Counted from the stretch's first letter, positions 43,955 to 53,179 are shown. The stretch is 64,000 bases of DNA from Mucilaginibacter tolerans (GCF_030519375.1 NZ_JAUMKB010000008.1:176275-240274); one strand, 5' to 3'. Program-made: numbers and translations. Notes: a model not told the origin generated them from the letters alone.

Positions 43955-44299
43955 TTAATTACCATTCCTCCTCGGTATTTCAGGAGGTCGCTCCAATCCC
44001 GCCGGGCGCCGTTGCCTTTTCGGTTTTACGTTGTTTTGTGAATTTGCGCTACCATTTTCATCAACCTTTTCCGGTTTGGGTAAACGCTTCGCCTTGGCAA
44101 CTTCTTTTATTTTTTTCTTATCATCGGCTTCCTGTTGCTTCTTTTTATTGGTGGTATCACTATAAAGAGCTTTTAGGAGTTTCGATTCGGTATGAAAGGC
44201 GACAGATTTATGATGATAAACACCATCATTAAGTTTCGCGGAAGATAAACATGGTATGAGTATCAATAGCAGGACAATATACACAAACCACTTAATCAT
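43955..44299 (-). CDS. Small exported basic protein of unknown function
   Basis: The 114-residue protein starts with a hydrophobic segment (WFVYIVLLLILIPCLSS) that could be a signal peptide or an anchor; the CLSS is a possible lipoprotein box. The rest is strongly basic, Lys- and Arg-rich, with a KKKQQEADDKKKIKEVAKAK stretch and a Pro-rich end (PKRQRRPAGLERPPEIPRR). No domain is recognised. It leads the operon that continues with the outer-membrane barrel and a two-component system. A TAACTTTG -7 box lies at 44343-44350, giving a leader of about 40 bases. Confidence 0.65.
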   Translation of the reverse strand: MIKWFVYIVLLLILIPCLSSAKLNDGVYHHKSVAFHTESKLLKALYSDTTNKKKQQEADDKKKIKEVAKAKRLPKPEKVDENGSANSQNNVKPKRQRRPAGLERPPEIPRRNGN

Positions 44300-44572
44300 T
44301 TGGAGTAGAAAAGCTTAAAAGTTTTTTCAAACGGAATCCCTTCAAAGTTAAACCGCATCCCTGGTTGCCCCGCCAGGATATATGTAACGATATTGTTTAT
44401 AAGTCAAAAATGGAAATTTTTAACGATATAATTTGCTCATTGGCTGACGGTCGCCCGTTAAAGGATGACTGAGCTGGTCTATAATTCTATATGTTAAGCA
44501 ATTTTTTATCAGCGTCGGGCAAATCCTACTTAGGTAAGCATACCCTTTTTGGGGGTATGACAATATTCCAAA
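44300..44572 (-). other. Gap between the basic-protein operon and apbE
   Basis: No gene is seen. It holds the minus-strand -7 box TAACTTTG (complement of 44343-44350) for the operon to the left and an inverted repeat, CATACCC and GGGTATG (44539-44559), just after the apbE stop. That hairpin lacks a T-tract on the minus strand, so a terminator role is weak. Confidence 0.4.
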
Positions 44573-45499
44573 TTAAGACAGATAATTAACTTCTTTTGAA
44601 GTGTAAACCCTGTCGTGGTCGTCAATGATCACACAGGCAAGCTGCTGTAACTGGTTGATGAGATACAAACCGGCGTTTACTCCCATCGTCATCACAGGGG
44701 TAGCCATTGCATCCGAAAGTTCGGCAGTAGGACTAACTATGCTTACACTTTTTAGCACGCTAATTGGGAAACCTTTTTTGGCGTCCACATTGTGCATATA
44801 TTTTTTGTTGCTGATGGTCACATTTTTTTCGAAGTTGCCCGATGTGGCTACAGCCATGTTGCTGATATTGATATTTGAGAAAGGCTGAGATTCGCGGTCA
44901 GGATCAGCTGAAGCAATGGTCCATGGCGTATGGTCTGGCTGTAAGCCCCAGGTAAGCAGGTCACCACCAGCGTTGATAACACCGCTGCTGACACCCATTA
45001 ATTGTAATATGTATTTTGCTCTGTCGGCAGCATAACCCTTGCTTAAACCGCCAAAACCAATACGCATACCTTTTTCCGTCAGGAATACAGTGGTTTTTGC
45101 CTCGTCGATATGTACATTTTTGTAATTGGTGAATTTTACCGACTTCCGTTCGATCTTTGAAGGCTCAACATTCCTGTCAATGGCATTATAAGTGATATCG
45201 AAAGTGCCAAAGGTAAGCTCGGAAATTTTAAGAGCCCGTTCTACCAGCCTGAAGATCTCTGCGTTAACTTTTACCGGTTTAACACCCGCGTTACGATTGA
45301 TCTCGTTGATCCGGCTATCATCGCTAAAAGTGCTGAGGAGCTTTTCAACACGGTTGATTTCGGCGACCGCAGCATCGACGCAATTATCTGCCCAAACTGA
45401 GTCGTTTCCAACCACACTGATTTCGAAACGGTTTCCCATCAAACGCATTTCACGTCTGAATATGTTCTGGTCGTTATTATAGGTTTTAACAGCTAACAT
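44573..45499 (-). CDS. apbE: FAD:protein FMN transferase (ApbE family)
   Basis: The 308-residue protein attaches FMN to a Thr of target flavoproteins (for example Na+-translocating NQR or Rnf subunits) using FAD and magnesium. The family pattern is clear: METTFDITYNAID-like segment LTFGTFDITYNAIDR near residue 94, GGLSKGYAADRA near residue 149 and NAGGDL near 177, with SDAMATPVMTMG at the C-terminal metal site. The chosen start has no signal peptide, although ApbE is usually exported; a longer frame with a signal is not present, so this copy may be cytoplasmic. It stands alone, on the same strand as prfA. Confidence 0.9.
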   Translation of the reverse strand: MLAVKTYNNDQNIFRREMRLMGNRFEISVVGNDSVWADNCVDAAVAEINRVEKLLSTFSDDSRINEINRNAGVKPVKVNAEIFRLVERALKISELTFGTFDITYNAIDRNVEPSKIERKSVKFTNYKNVHIDEAKTTVFLTEKGMRIGFGGLSKGYAADRAKYILQLMGVSSGVINAGGDLLTWGLQPDHTPWTIASADPDRESQPFSNINISNMAVATSGNFEKNVTISNKKYMHNVDAKKGFPISVLKSVSIVSPTAELSDAMATPVMTMGVNAGLYLINQLQQLACVIIDDHDRVYTSKEVNYLS

Positions 45500-45660
45500 G
45501 GGCGCTTAATAAATTCCAGTCAAATTGTACCGTAAAAGCACAATTAATGCAATATGCATTTTGCCCGAAAGTAAAAGCTAAACATGAAAATCAAATGAAA
45601 AAGCAGCTATGCTTAATAATACGTTAAACTTTTAAGAAAATCTGACTTAAAAACGACGAT

Positions 45661-46734
45661 TTAAGCGATTGTGCCTTCTTTTAATTTCTCAGCGTTTTCG
45701 GCAAACTGAAGCGCTTCCAGAATTTCCTGTATGTCGCCATTCATTACGCCGGGTAAGTTATACATTGTGAGGCTGATACGGTGCTCTGTAACACGTCCCT
45801 GCGGATAATTGTAGGTGCGTACTTTAGCTGAACGGTCGCCTGTTGAAACCATTGTCTTACGCTTTTTGGAGATATCTTCCAGGTGCTTTTGTAATTCCAT
45901 TTCATATATCCTGGAACGTAATACCTGTAAGGCTTTATCGTAATTTTTTAATTGGGATTTCTGATCCTGGCATTGTGCAATTATACCGGTTGGTATGTGG
46001 GTTAGTCGCACGGCTGAATAAGTGGTGTTTACTGATTGGCCACCCGGTCCTGAAGCACAGAAAAGGTCTTTGCGGATATCGCTTGGGTTCAGTTCTATAT
46101 CAAATTCATCAGCCTCGGGCAATACCACTACGCTGGCTGCAGAGGTGTGTACGCGACCCTGGGTTTCGGTATCGGGCACACGCTGCACGCGGTGAACGCC
46201 TGATTCGTATTTCAATGTACCGTAAGCATCTTCTGCCAATACGTTAAAGACAATTTCCTTATAACCACCCGCCGTACCTTCTGTGTAGTCAACCAACTCG
46301 GTTTTCCAGCCGCGTTTCTCGCAGTAACGCATATACATGCGATAAAGGTCGCCTGCAAAAAGGGCTGCTTCATCGCCTCCTGTACCACCGCGGATCTCCA
46401 CAATAGCATGTTTGGCGTCTTCCGGCTCCTTAGGGATCAGCATCAGGCGGATCTCTTCTTCCTTTTCATCCTGTTTTACCAGTAATTCATCAAGCTCGCC
46501 TTTAGCCATTTCGCGGAATTCCTCATCCTTTTCGGTAGCTAATATCTCCTTGTTCGTTTCGATATTGCTGATGATGTTGCGGTAGATATAATATTCGTCC
46601 ACAATTTTTGTAAGGTCCTTATATTCCTTGTTCAGCTGTGCATAACGCTTCATGTCCGACATTACATCGGGACTGCTCAACTCGGCTTCTACATCTTTCC
46701 AACGCTGGTGGATCGCTTCTAACTTTTCTAACAT
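45661..46734 (-). CDS. prfA: Peptide chain release factor 1
   Basis: The 357-residue protein recognises UAG and UAA and triggers peptide release on the ribosome. The catalytic GGQ is in [12 protein letters not shown] near residue 227, and the codon-recognition tripeptide P-D-T lies in [16 protein letters not shown], the release factor 1 position of PxT, which sets it apart from RF2. ATG 46734 is chosen because RF1 begins [16 protein letters not shown]; the frame extends to 46785 without support. It is a housekeeping gene with no obvious partners here. Confidence 0.96.
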   Translation of the reverse strand: MLEKLEAIHQRWKDVEAELSSPDVMSDMKRYAQLNKEYKDLTKIVDEYYIYRNIISNIETNKEILATEKDEEFREMAKGELDELLVKQDEKEEEIRLMLIPKEPEDAKHAIVEIRGGTGGDEAALFAGDLYRMYMRYCEKRGWKTELVDYTEGTAGGYKEIVFNVLAEDAYGTLKYESGVHRVQRVPDTETQGRVHTSAASVVVLPEADEFDIELNPSDIRKDLFCASGPGGQSVNTTYSAVRLTHIPTGIIAQCQDQKSQLKNYDKALQVLRSRIYEMELQKHLEDISKKRKTMVSTGDRSAKVRTYNYPQGRVTEHRISLTMYNLPGVMNGDIQEILEALQFAENAEKLKEGTIA

Positions 46735-46839
46735 AGTTTTATACCTCTCTGCGAGGGTATTGAACCTCAGCAAAAAATCGCACAAAAATACGAAATTTTA
46801 GGGACATTTTTATTATTGCGCAGCGACGCAAATGCCATA

Positions 46840-47331
46840 TTAATGGCTTATGTGGGCGATGGGTTCAGCGTATGCCGCCAGGTTATCCAAAGTTGAATTG
46901 ATCCCTTTTTGATGATCTTCCGGTTTTATACCGTATGGTACATTACTACAGGTGAAGGTTACTTTGGTATCTTCACCAACTGGTTCCAAAGTCGTAGTGA
47001 TGGTCATTTCTTCCGCATATGCCGGATCATCCGATTCAAACCACACAACTTCTGTAATTAGCCTGTTGGGAATAAGCTCTTTAAAAACACCATGAAAAAT
47101 ATCCTCATGAGGTGTTGTTTTTCCTTCAACCTCGTGCTGTTGACTAATGTAGCTGAACGACATCCTGAATTTTCCACCCTGCTGCGGGTCAAATTCAAAA
47201 ACATAGCATTGCATTCCCTTAGGTGGCCGCCAAATAGCAACAGCTTCCCGGTCTAAAAATGCTTTGTAAATAGTTTCGGGAGATGCCTTGATTACCCTAG
47301 ACGCAGAGTCTGTTCTGTTATTGCCTAACAT
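46840..47331 (-). CDS. SRPBCC/AHSA1-domain protein
   Basis: The 163-residue protein has the helix-grip START-like fold: VIKASPETIYKAFLDREAVAIWRPPKGMQ at the start and a long C-terminal helix GINSTLDNLAAYA. Proteins of this AHSA1-like group bind hydrophobic ligands or act as stress-linked accessory factors; the ligand is unknown. It lies alone between prfA and the lpxH gene on the same strand, with 12 bases to the lpxH stop, so it may be part of an lpxH transcript. It is not close in sequence to the copy at 13094. Confidence 0.82.
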   Translation of the reverse strand: MLGNNRTDSASRVIKASPETIYKAFLDREAVAIWRPPKGMQCYVFEFDPQQGGKFRMSFSYISQQHEVEGKTTPHEDIFHGVFKELIPNRLITEVVWFESDDPAYAEEMTITTTLEPVGEDTKVTFTCSNVPYGIKPEDHQKGINSTLDNLAAYAEPIAHISH

Positions 47332-47343
47332 ATGATTATAGCT

Positions 47344-48108
47344 TTACTTAGCTACAATCGGCCTTTCAAAATGTTTAAGATGAAGCTCTTGTCCGTCAAA
47401 TTCAGCGTAGGAGAAGGTGTTAACCCATTCGCCCAGATTCACATATCGGCTTTTTTCATTCAGTATCACATCCATGGTTTTATGGCGGTGGCCGAATATC
47501 AGATAGTCAAAATATTGGGTCCTTAGCAAATCATTACAGAAAGTTATCAGCCATTCATTCTGGCCAGGTTTAAGGCCTCCATTCTTCTCGCCCGCAATGC
47601 GGCTATGGCTCGACCAGTAATTGGCCACTCCAACTCCCAGGTTTGGATGAATGCGCGCAAATAACCATTGGCAAAATGGACTGCGGAAAAACTTTTTTAA
47701 GATTTTGTACTTAGTATCTCCCGGTCCGAGGCCATCGCCGTGGTGCAAATAAAACTTCTTACCATTGCGTTCAATTTCCAATTCGTTGCTGATAATTGCA
47801 GCACCAAATTCTTTTGGGAAATAATCGAACATCCACATATCGTGGTTTCCTTTGAACATATAGATTTTGACGCCGGAATCAGCTAATTGAGCAAGCTTGC
47901 CCAAAAAACGAATATAGCCTTTGGGCACTACCGTCTTATATTCAAACCAGAAGTCAAACACATCGCCCATCAAAAATATTTCTGTTGCATCTTCTCCAAC
48001 CATATCCAGCCAGCGAATCAGACGGTCTTCCCGTTCGCGGCTGGTGGCATGGCTAATAGCACCTAAATGAATATCAGAGGCAAAGTAGAGTTTATTGCGG
48101 GTCGACAT
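47344..48108 (-). CDS. lpxH: UDP-2,3-diacylglucosamine diphosphatase (LpxH-like metallophosphatase)
   Basis: The 254-residue calcineurin-like enzyme cuts UDP-2,3-diacylglucosamine to lipid X and UMP in lipid A synthesis, at the inner membrane. The metal motifs are in order: FASDIHLGA (residues about 9-17), GDVFDFWFEY near 46, KGNHDMW near 80 and GHRHKTMD near 199. ATG 48108 gives a standard LpxH N-terminus (MSTRNKLYFASDIHLG); the longer frame to 48186 lies over the divergent repeat region. LpxH relatives with other phosphodiester substrates exist, so the assignment is likely rather than certain. Confidence 0.87.
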   Translation of the reverse strand: MSTRNKLYFASDIHLGAISHATSREREDRLIRWLDMVGEDATEIFLMGDVFDFWFEYKTVVPKGYIRFLGKLAQLADSGVKIYMFKGNHDMWMFDYFPKEFGAAIISNELEIERNGKKFYLHHGDGLGPGDTKYKILKKFFRSPFCQWLFARIHPNLGVGVANYWSSHSRIAGEKNGGLKPGQNEWLITFCNDLLRTQYFDYLIFGHRHKTMDVILNEKSRYVNLGEWVNTFSYAEFDGQELHLKHFERPIVAK

Positions 48109-48126
48109 GTGACCAAAAGTAATCAG

Positions 48127-48230
48127 AATATCGAATATGGAATATCCAATTTCAAATTTAGTAACGATTAAAAGTTGTATTGTCACATTATACTTTCAAA
48201 TTTGATATTCCATACCGATCATCCGATATT
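48127..48230. repeat. Large imperfect inverted repeat in the lpxH/DUF1835 divergent region
   Basis: The left arm (about 48127-48160) and right arm (about 48194-48230) are inverted copies sharing AATATCG, ATGGAATATC and AAATTT blocks with small gaps. The arms are separated by about 33 bases. Similar AT-rich ATTTGGAATATC-like palindromic repeats are common between genes in Bacteroidota and may be interspersed elements. It fills the space between the divergent lpxH and DUF1835 genes and ends six bases before the latter's ATG, so its hairpins could also affect expression. Confidence 0.5.
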
Positions 48231-48236
48231 TATCTT

Positions 48237-49031
48237 ATGAGCAGCATCCTACATATCCTCAATGGCGATTCTACCGCGTACAGCTTTAAAGATACCGGGC
48301 TTGACGGCGATATATTGGTTTGGCGTGAGGTACTTTCGCAAGGGCCCTTGCTGGAAGATATTTCCTCGGCTGTATTTTGGGAAAAACGCTCCGATTGGAT
48401 TTCTAAGGGTTTTAATGAGGCCCCTGAAAATTACCGAAAGAAGGTAATTGAGCCCCTGGGGAAGCTGAGCAATATTTATGATGAGATTACGCTTTGGTTT
48501 GAGTTTGATTTGCATTGCCAGATCAATATGCTTGGTGTGATGGAGATGATGCTGAAACATACCGATCTCTCGATACCTAAAGTCTATTTAGTATGCCCGA
48601 ATGAATATCCGGGTGTTGAAGACTTCCGGGGAATGGGACAGCTTAACGGGAAGCAACTGGCTCTTTTATATGATGATCGTTTCCGTCTTAACGATTGGGA
48701 TTTCACATTAGCTTCGCAAGCCTGGAAATTGTATGTAAGCGGTGATGACATTGCCCTTGAAAAATGGATAAACGAAACCACTTTTTGGGGAAGCCTTCAC
48801 CTGCTGAAACCAGCATTGCAAGCACATTTAAAGCGAGTAAGAATAAATGGAGCAGGTCTGAACAATATTGAACAAACACTGCTTGATATCTATAATAGCG
48901 GCATAAAAAACAAATCCGCCATTTACGAACTTTTTTGGAAAACTGAAAAAATATATGGCATGGGCGACCTTGAGATCGACATATATCTGCAGTCTCTTGC
49001 CAATAAGCAACTCATTACAATGCCGGCATGA
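48237..49031 (+). CDS. DUF1835 domain-containing protein
   Basis: The 264-residue soluble protein has an N-terminal DUF1835 domain (about 1-115, ILHILNGDSTAYSFKDTGLDGDILVWREVLSQGPL) and a C-terminal helical part with GMGDLEIDIYLQSLANKQLI, seen in the DUF3658-like partner of that family. These proteins are often near small regulators, but no function is known. ATG 48237 is used; the frame starts at 48180 but the upstream part lies in the inverted repeat. It is convergent with the hydrolase gene that follows. Confidence 0.82.
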   Translation: MSSILHILNGDSTAYSFKDTGLDGDILVWREVLSQGPLLEDISSAVFWEKRSDWISKGFNEAPENYRKKVIEPLGKLSNIYDEITLWFEFDLHCQINMLGVMEMMLKHTDLSIPKVYLVCPNEYPGVEDFRGMGQLNGKQLALLYDDRFRLNDWDFTLASQAWKLYVSGDDIALEKWINETTFWGSLHLLKPALQAHLKRVRINGAGLNNIEQTLLDIYNSGIKNKSAIYELFWKTEKIYGMGDLEIDIYLQSLANKQLITMPA

Positions 49032-49035
49032 ACCG

Positions 49036-50628
49036 TTATTGGGTGGTGGGGTAGCTGGTCGTTACTGCAATTGTCGGCGTTGGATCACTTTCATTTTTCA
49101 TGCGATCGAGAGCCGTGATCACATATAAATAAGTTTTACCCCGCTGTGCAGTCTTATCCTCATAAACCTGGTCGGTGTTATATTGGATGTGCAGGATGTA
49201 TTTTGGATCATTCAGGTTCACCTTCTCCGTACCTTCAAACCGGTATACGACGTAGCCATAAGCGGGGTCACCATCTTTGGCTGTGTCTGGCATTGCCCAT
49301 GCTAAACGAACACTGTTGCCCGTAAATTTTGCGGTAGGGTTTTTAGGCGGACTTGGTGGTACAGAGTCCAGCCAAAGCATTACCGGCGGCAATGCGAGAT
49401 ATTTATAGAAGTTATTCTTGAGCGTATCGATAAAACCGTAGGCATTATGCATCAGGGAGTTATTGCTGAAAAACACACTGCCTTCTACACGGTTATTATT
49501 CCGCAGATATTTGATCTGATTTGGCAACTCATACGGGTTCAAAAACGCCCTGGATTTAGGCTCCAAAGCGCGGTAAGCAGCGTGGCCGATGTATAAATGC
49601 CGGCCATAAGTATTATCGCTCCACCATTCTACCAACTTATTATAATCCATCAAACGATCATTTGTAGGACGGTAAAGTTGCGGTACCACATAATCTATCC
49701 AGCCCTCCTTCATCCACTTACGTGCATCAGCATATAATTCATAATAAGTTTCGAGCCCGTGAGAATCTGAACCTGCAGGGTTATGGCCTTTATTGGCCCA
49801 TATCCCAAACGGACTAATGCCAAACTTGACGTAGTATTTGTGATCGTGCACGCTATCGCCCAACATTTTTATCAGTTGATCGACATTATTGCGCCGCCAA
49901 TCGTTAATATCAGTAAAATCGCCACCGTAAGTTTTAAAGGTTTGGGCATCGTGTATCTGTTGGCCGTCTATTTTGTAGGGATAGAAATAATCATCCATGT
50001 GTACGCCGTCGATATCATAATTGTCAACTACATTCAGGATCACTTTTACAATATAATCGCGTACCTGTGGTATCCCCGGATTGAACAGTTTGATGCCCCC
50101 ATAGGTAAAGAACCAGCTTGGCTGTATATTGGTAATATGTGTCGGACTAAGCGCTCTGAAATTGCCGTCAAACGTTGCCCGGTACGGATTAAACCAGGCG
50201 TGCATTTCCATACCACGTTTATGACATTCATCTATTGCAAACTCAAGAGGATCGAAACCCGGGGCAGGAGCCACTCCCTGTTGGCCCATTAACCATTTCG
50301 ACCATGGTTCGAGACTTTTTGCATAAAAAGCATCAGCTGCTGGCCGCACCTGGAAGATCACTGCATTGATGCCAATGCGTTGGTCTTCGTCTAATATATT
50401 AATAAGATCCTGTTTTTGCTGGTCTACAGATATATGCCCCTGTACAGGCCAGTCGATATTTGCTACCGTGGCTACCCACACTCCCCTGAACTCGCGTTTT
50501 GGAGCCATTTTTACCTTGCTATTCGTATCGATCTTTATCTTGGGCAGCGAATCAACCTGTTGCGCATGAACTTTTAGAAAGAAAAGAATAAGCAATATAA
50601 AGTATATGAAATATTTGTAAATACGCAT
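49036..50628 (-). CDS. Exported GHL10 (DUF187) glycosyl hydrolase-like protein
   Basis: The 530-residue protein has a signal peptide (MRIYKYFIYFILLILFFLKVHA-type start) and a GHL10/DUF187 TIM-barrel domain (about 42-400) beginning REFRGVWVATVANIDWP, with acidic barrel residues in YDIDGVHMDDYFYPY. A fibronectin III-like domain follows (about 420-525, PPKNPTAKFTGNSVRLAW). Family members are thought to cut glycans such as peptidoglycan-derived or exopolysaccharide chains; the substrate is not known. A minus-strand -7 box TATCTTTG lies at 50652-50659, upstream of the start. Its end is four bases from the convergent DUF1835 gene. Confidence 0.9.
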   Translation of the reverse strand: MRIYKYFIYFILLILFFLKVHAQQVDSLPKIKIDTNSKVKMAPKREFRGVWVATVANIDWPVQGHISVDQQKQDLINILDEDQRIGINAVIFQVRPAADAFYAKSLEPWSKWLMGQQGVAPAPGFDPLEFAIDECHKRGMEMHAWFNPYRATFDGNFRALSPTHITNIQPSWFFTYGGIKLFNPGIPQVRDYIVKVILNVVDNYDIDGVHMDDYFYPYKIDGQQIHDAQTFKTYGGDFTDINDWRRNNVDQLIKMLGDSVHDHKYYVKFGISPFGIWANKGHNPAGSDSHGLETYYELYADARKWMKEGWIDYVVPQLYRPTNDRLMDYNKLVEWWSDNTYGRHLYIGHAAYRALEPKSRAFLNPYELPNQIKYLRNNNRVEGSVFFSNNSLMHNAYGFIDTLKNNFYKYLALPPVMLWLDSVPPSPPKNPTAKFTGNSVRLAWAMPDTAKDGDPAYGYVVYRFEGTEKVNLNDPKYILHIQYNTDQVYEDKTAQRGKTYLYVITALDRMKNESDPTPTIAVTTSYPTTQ

Positions 50629-50972
50629 CAGAAGGGCATTATTAAAAGATACAAAGATATGAAACTCAAAAATCTATTGCTTTATTATTAAACCAATTTG
50701 TACTCAAGTATTGTGTTTTTAGTTTTTTTGTGTTTACATTTAAAGCAGATTTAGCTATGAATCTAAGCCAACAGGAAAATCAATGTCATAATTTTATCAT
50801 TTTTTCGTTCAATAATTTTTAAGTTAAAGTAAAACAATCTTGTAACAAGTTTGTTGCCACAAAGAATATTTAACGCTAAATGTCAAAAAACACAATTTAA
50901 ATGCTTGTTGGCTGTAGCACCCACGTTATTTAACAGCCCTAATTAATTTAAAACTAAACACTAAAGACCGCC
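50629..50972. promoter_or_regulatory. AT-rich divergent gap with promoters
   Basis: No gene is seen between the GHL10 and coiled-coil genes. The minus strand has TATCTTTG (complement of 50652-50659), an exact -7 box 23 bases before the GHL10 start. The plus side is strongly AT-rich with no clear -7 match. No RNA gene is apparent. Confidence 0.5.
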
Positions 50973-51890
50973 ATGGAAAATCAATCTGGACAAACTCCCA
51001 AAAAGAATTCTAACGTAATCTATTTTCTGATTGTTGTGGTTTTGGCTTTGCTGGGGACAGATGTATACTTGTATCTGCAGAAAAATAAATCGGATACAAA
51101 AATTATATATCAGGATGATGAGCGAAACCGCCTGAAGATCGAATTAGACAGTCTGGAAGCACAAATAGAACAGGTAAATACCGGTAAGGCAAAAATGACT
51201 GCCGCAATGAAAGCCAAAAATGATTCGCTTGAATCCAAGATTAAGGTATTACGCGTTCAACTGGCTAAAGGGAAATTGACCAAAGCTGAACTTGCTAAAG
51301 CACAGGAAGATGTAAAACAACTAAGGTATTTTGTTACTAAATATACCGCCGACATTGAAGAGCTGAAGAAACAGAATACCAGCCTGGCAAGTGAGCGGGA
51401 TACGCTGAAGACTAATCTTGCCGCAACCAGCGCTAAGGCAACCGACCTGGAAAAGCAAAACCAGGATCTGGACACCAAGGTCAAGGTCGCATCCGTCTTA
51501 AAGCTGGCCCAGGCCAATGTGGTAGCCTATAAGATAAAGGGCAGCGGTAAAGAGGTAGACGTAACCCGTGCAAGCCCGGCTAAGAAGATCAAGATCAACT
51601 TTACTGTAGCAGAAAACAGCATTGCTGAAAAACGCATGCACGATATTTATGTACGTATATTGGATCCAACAGGCAACCTGATCACCGATCCGAAAGACGC
51701 AGGAACATTCCAGTCTGAAGGACAGGATCTGCAATACACTTATAAAACGTCTATTGACTTTAAAGATGACGGAAGCGGCTATACCATCGATTGGGTTAAC
51801 CCTGCTCCACCATTTGTAAAAGGTACCTACCAGGTATTGCTTTATGCTGATGGCGGTAAAATGGGAACAACTACATTTAGTCTGAAATAA
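50973..51890 (+). CDS. Membrane-anchored coiled-coil protein of unknown function
   Basis: The 305-residue protein has one membrane helix near the start (about 16-35, VIYFLIVVVLALLGTDVYLYL) and then about 130 residues of strong coiled coil (about 45-175, LDSLEAQIEQVNTGKAKM to KQNQDLDTKV), followed by a beta-rich C-terminal domain of about 130 residues, possibly an immunoglobulin-like fold (ILDPTGNLITDPKDAGTF). The topology is inner membrane with a long periplasmic part. I do not recognise a family; similar chromosomal proteins are common in Bacteroidota. A terminator follows the gene. Confidence 0.75.
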   Translation: MENQSGQTPKKNSNVIYFLIVVVLALLGTDVYLYLQKNKSDTKIIYQDDERNRLKIELDSLEAQIEQVNTGKAKMTAAMKAKNDSLESKIKVLRVQLAKGKLTKAELAKAQEDVKQLRYFVTKYTADIEELKKQNTSLASERDTLKTNLAATSAKATDLEKQNQDLDTKVKVASVLKLAQANVVAYKIKGSGKEVDVTRASPAKKIKINFTVAENSIAEKRMHDIYVRILDPTGNLITDPKDAGTFQSEGQDLQYTYKTSIDFKDDGSGYTIDWVNPAPPFVKGTYQVLLYADGGKMGTTTFSLK

Positions 51891-51910
51891 TTGCTATTAT
51901 TTATAATGTG

Positions 51911-51947
51911 AAAGCTGCCTGTAATAACAGGCGGCTTTTATTTTTTG
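51911..51947 (+). terminator. Terminator after the coiled-coil gene
   Basis: AAAGCTGCCTG (51911-51921) pairs with CAGGCGGCTTT (51928-51938) over an 11-base stem with one G:U pair and a six-base loop, followed by a T-rich stretch. It closes the coiled-coil gene. Confidence 0.82.
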
Positions 51948-51956
51948 TGAGGGAGA

Positions 51957-51984
51957 GTAGAGACACGATGCGTCGCGTCTCTAC
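51957..51984. repeat. Palindromic interspersed repeat (GTAGAGAC type)
   Basis: GTAGAGAC (51957-51964) and GTCTCTAC (51977-51984) flank ACGATGCGTCGC, itself partly palindromic. A repeat of this GTAGAGACGCGATGC-like form is known between genes in several bacterial groups, so it looks like a REP-type element. It lies in the convergent gap just before the hflX stop codon. Confidence 0.55.
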
Positions 51985-51994
51985 TACTAACAGG

Positions 51995-53179
51995 TCAGTA
52001 CAACAATTTATCGTACGGATACCTTGCCGTATGTATCGCTTTTACATGGTCGTAAAGCATTGCCCTGAACTCATCGACGTTTTCCTTTTTAAGAGCTGAG
52101 ATAAATATCGCCGGACTATTATTCTTAGCCATCCAGCTTTGTTTAAAATCCTCTAAGGTCATCTGGTGCGCTTCTTCACCGGGATGATGATGCTTCGGTT
52201 CATAAGCGTCAATCTTATTGAAAACTGTGATCATCTGCTTATCAATAGCGCCCAGGTCTTTCAGCGTTTCATTCACTGTTCTGATCTGGTCCTCGAAATT
52301 TGGATGCGAAACATCCACCACATGAACCAATACATCAGCTTCACGTACTTCATCCAGGGTCGATTTAAAGCACTCCACCAAATGGTGAGGCAGTTTTCGG
52401 ATAAACCCAACTGTATCTGATAACAGGAACGGTAAATTCTCGATCACCACTTTTCTGACTGTAGTATCCAGTGTAGCAAACAACTTGTTCTCAGCAAACA
52501 CCTCCGATTTGGAGATCATGTTCATGATAGTGGATTTGCCCACATTGGTATATCCCACCAATGCTACTCGCACCAATTGGTGACGGTTCTTGCGTTGTGT
52601 TTCGTTCTGACGGTCGATCAGCTTTAGCTTTTCCTTTAACAAGGAAATCTTGTTCAGGATCAAACGGCGGTCGGTCTCGATCTGCGACTCACCCGGTCCA
52701 CGCATACCGATACCACCCTTCTGTCGCTCTAAGTGCGTCCATAAACGGGTCAGTCGTGGCAGCAAATATTGCAATTGCGCCAATTCAACCTGGGCTTTGG
52801 CCTGTGCCGTCTGTGCGCGATTGGCAAATATGTCCAGTATCAGGTTACTACGGTCGAGTATCTTAACCTGCAGTTCATTCTCAATATTACGCAATTGCGA
52901 AGGCGAAAGCTCATCGTCAAAAACTACGATGTCGATCTCTTCAGCCTGTACGTATTCCTTTATCTCTTCCAGCTTACCTGTACCGACAAAGGTAGCTCTT
53001 TCGGGACGCAGCATTTTTTGGGTAAAGGTTTTTACCGTAAGTCCGCCCGCCGTCTCCACTAAAAACTCCAGTTCCTCCAGGTATTCTTTTTCTTGTGCTT
53101 CGGTTTCATTGGGTGTAATGATACCCACCAGCACTACTTTCTCCTGCTTCACAGCAGTATCATAAAATTTTTGTCTCAT
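51995..53179 (-). CDS. hflX: Ribosome-associated GTPase HflX
   Basis: The 394-residue protein is an Obg/Era-like GTPase that splits stalled ribosomes after stress. It has the N-terminal HflX domain (about 8-180, with LLPRLTRLWTHLERQKGGIGMRGPGE) and the G domain with the P-loop GYTNVGKSTIMN near residue 211, DTVGFIRKLP as G3 near 254 and NKID as G4 near 325. The length is normal. It stands alone on the minus strand downstream of the trp genes, with a 257-base gap, so it probably has its own promoter. Confidence 0.95.
   Translation of the reverse strand: MRQKFYDTAVKQEKVVLVGIITPNETEAQEKEYLEELEFLVETAGGLTVKTFTQKMLRPERATFVGTGKLEEIKEYVQAEEIDIVVFDDELSPSQLRNIENELQVKILDRSNLILDIFANRAQTAQAKAQVELAQLQYLLPRLTRLWTHLERQKGGIGMRGPGESQIETDRRLILNKISLLKEKLKLIDRQNETQRKNRHQLVRVALVGYTNVGKSTIMNMISKSEVFAENKLFATLDTTVRKVVIENLPFLLSDTVGFIRKLPHHLVECFKSTLDEVREADVLVHVVDVSHPNFEDQIRTVNETLKDLGAIDKQMITVFNKIDAYEPKHHHPGEEAHQMTLEDFKQSWMAKNNSPAIFISALKKENVDEFRAMLYDHVKAIHTARYPYDKLLY

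Noticed and set aside
52650..53165. 171-residue Ser-rich plus-strand frame opposite hflX
   Set aside because: Antisense of conserved HflX codons; Ser-rich composition is an artefact of the reverse reading.
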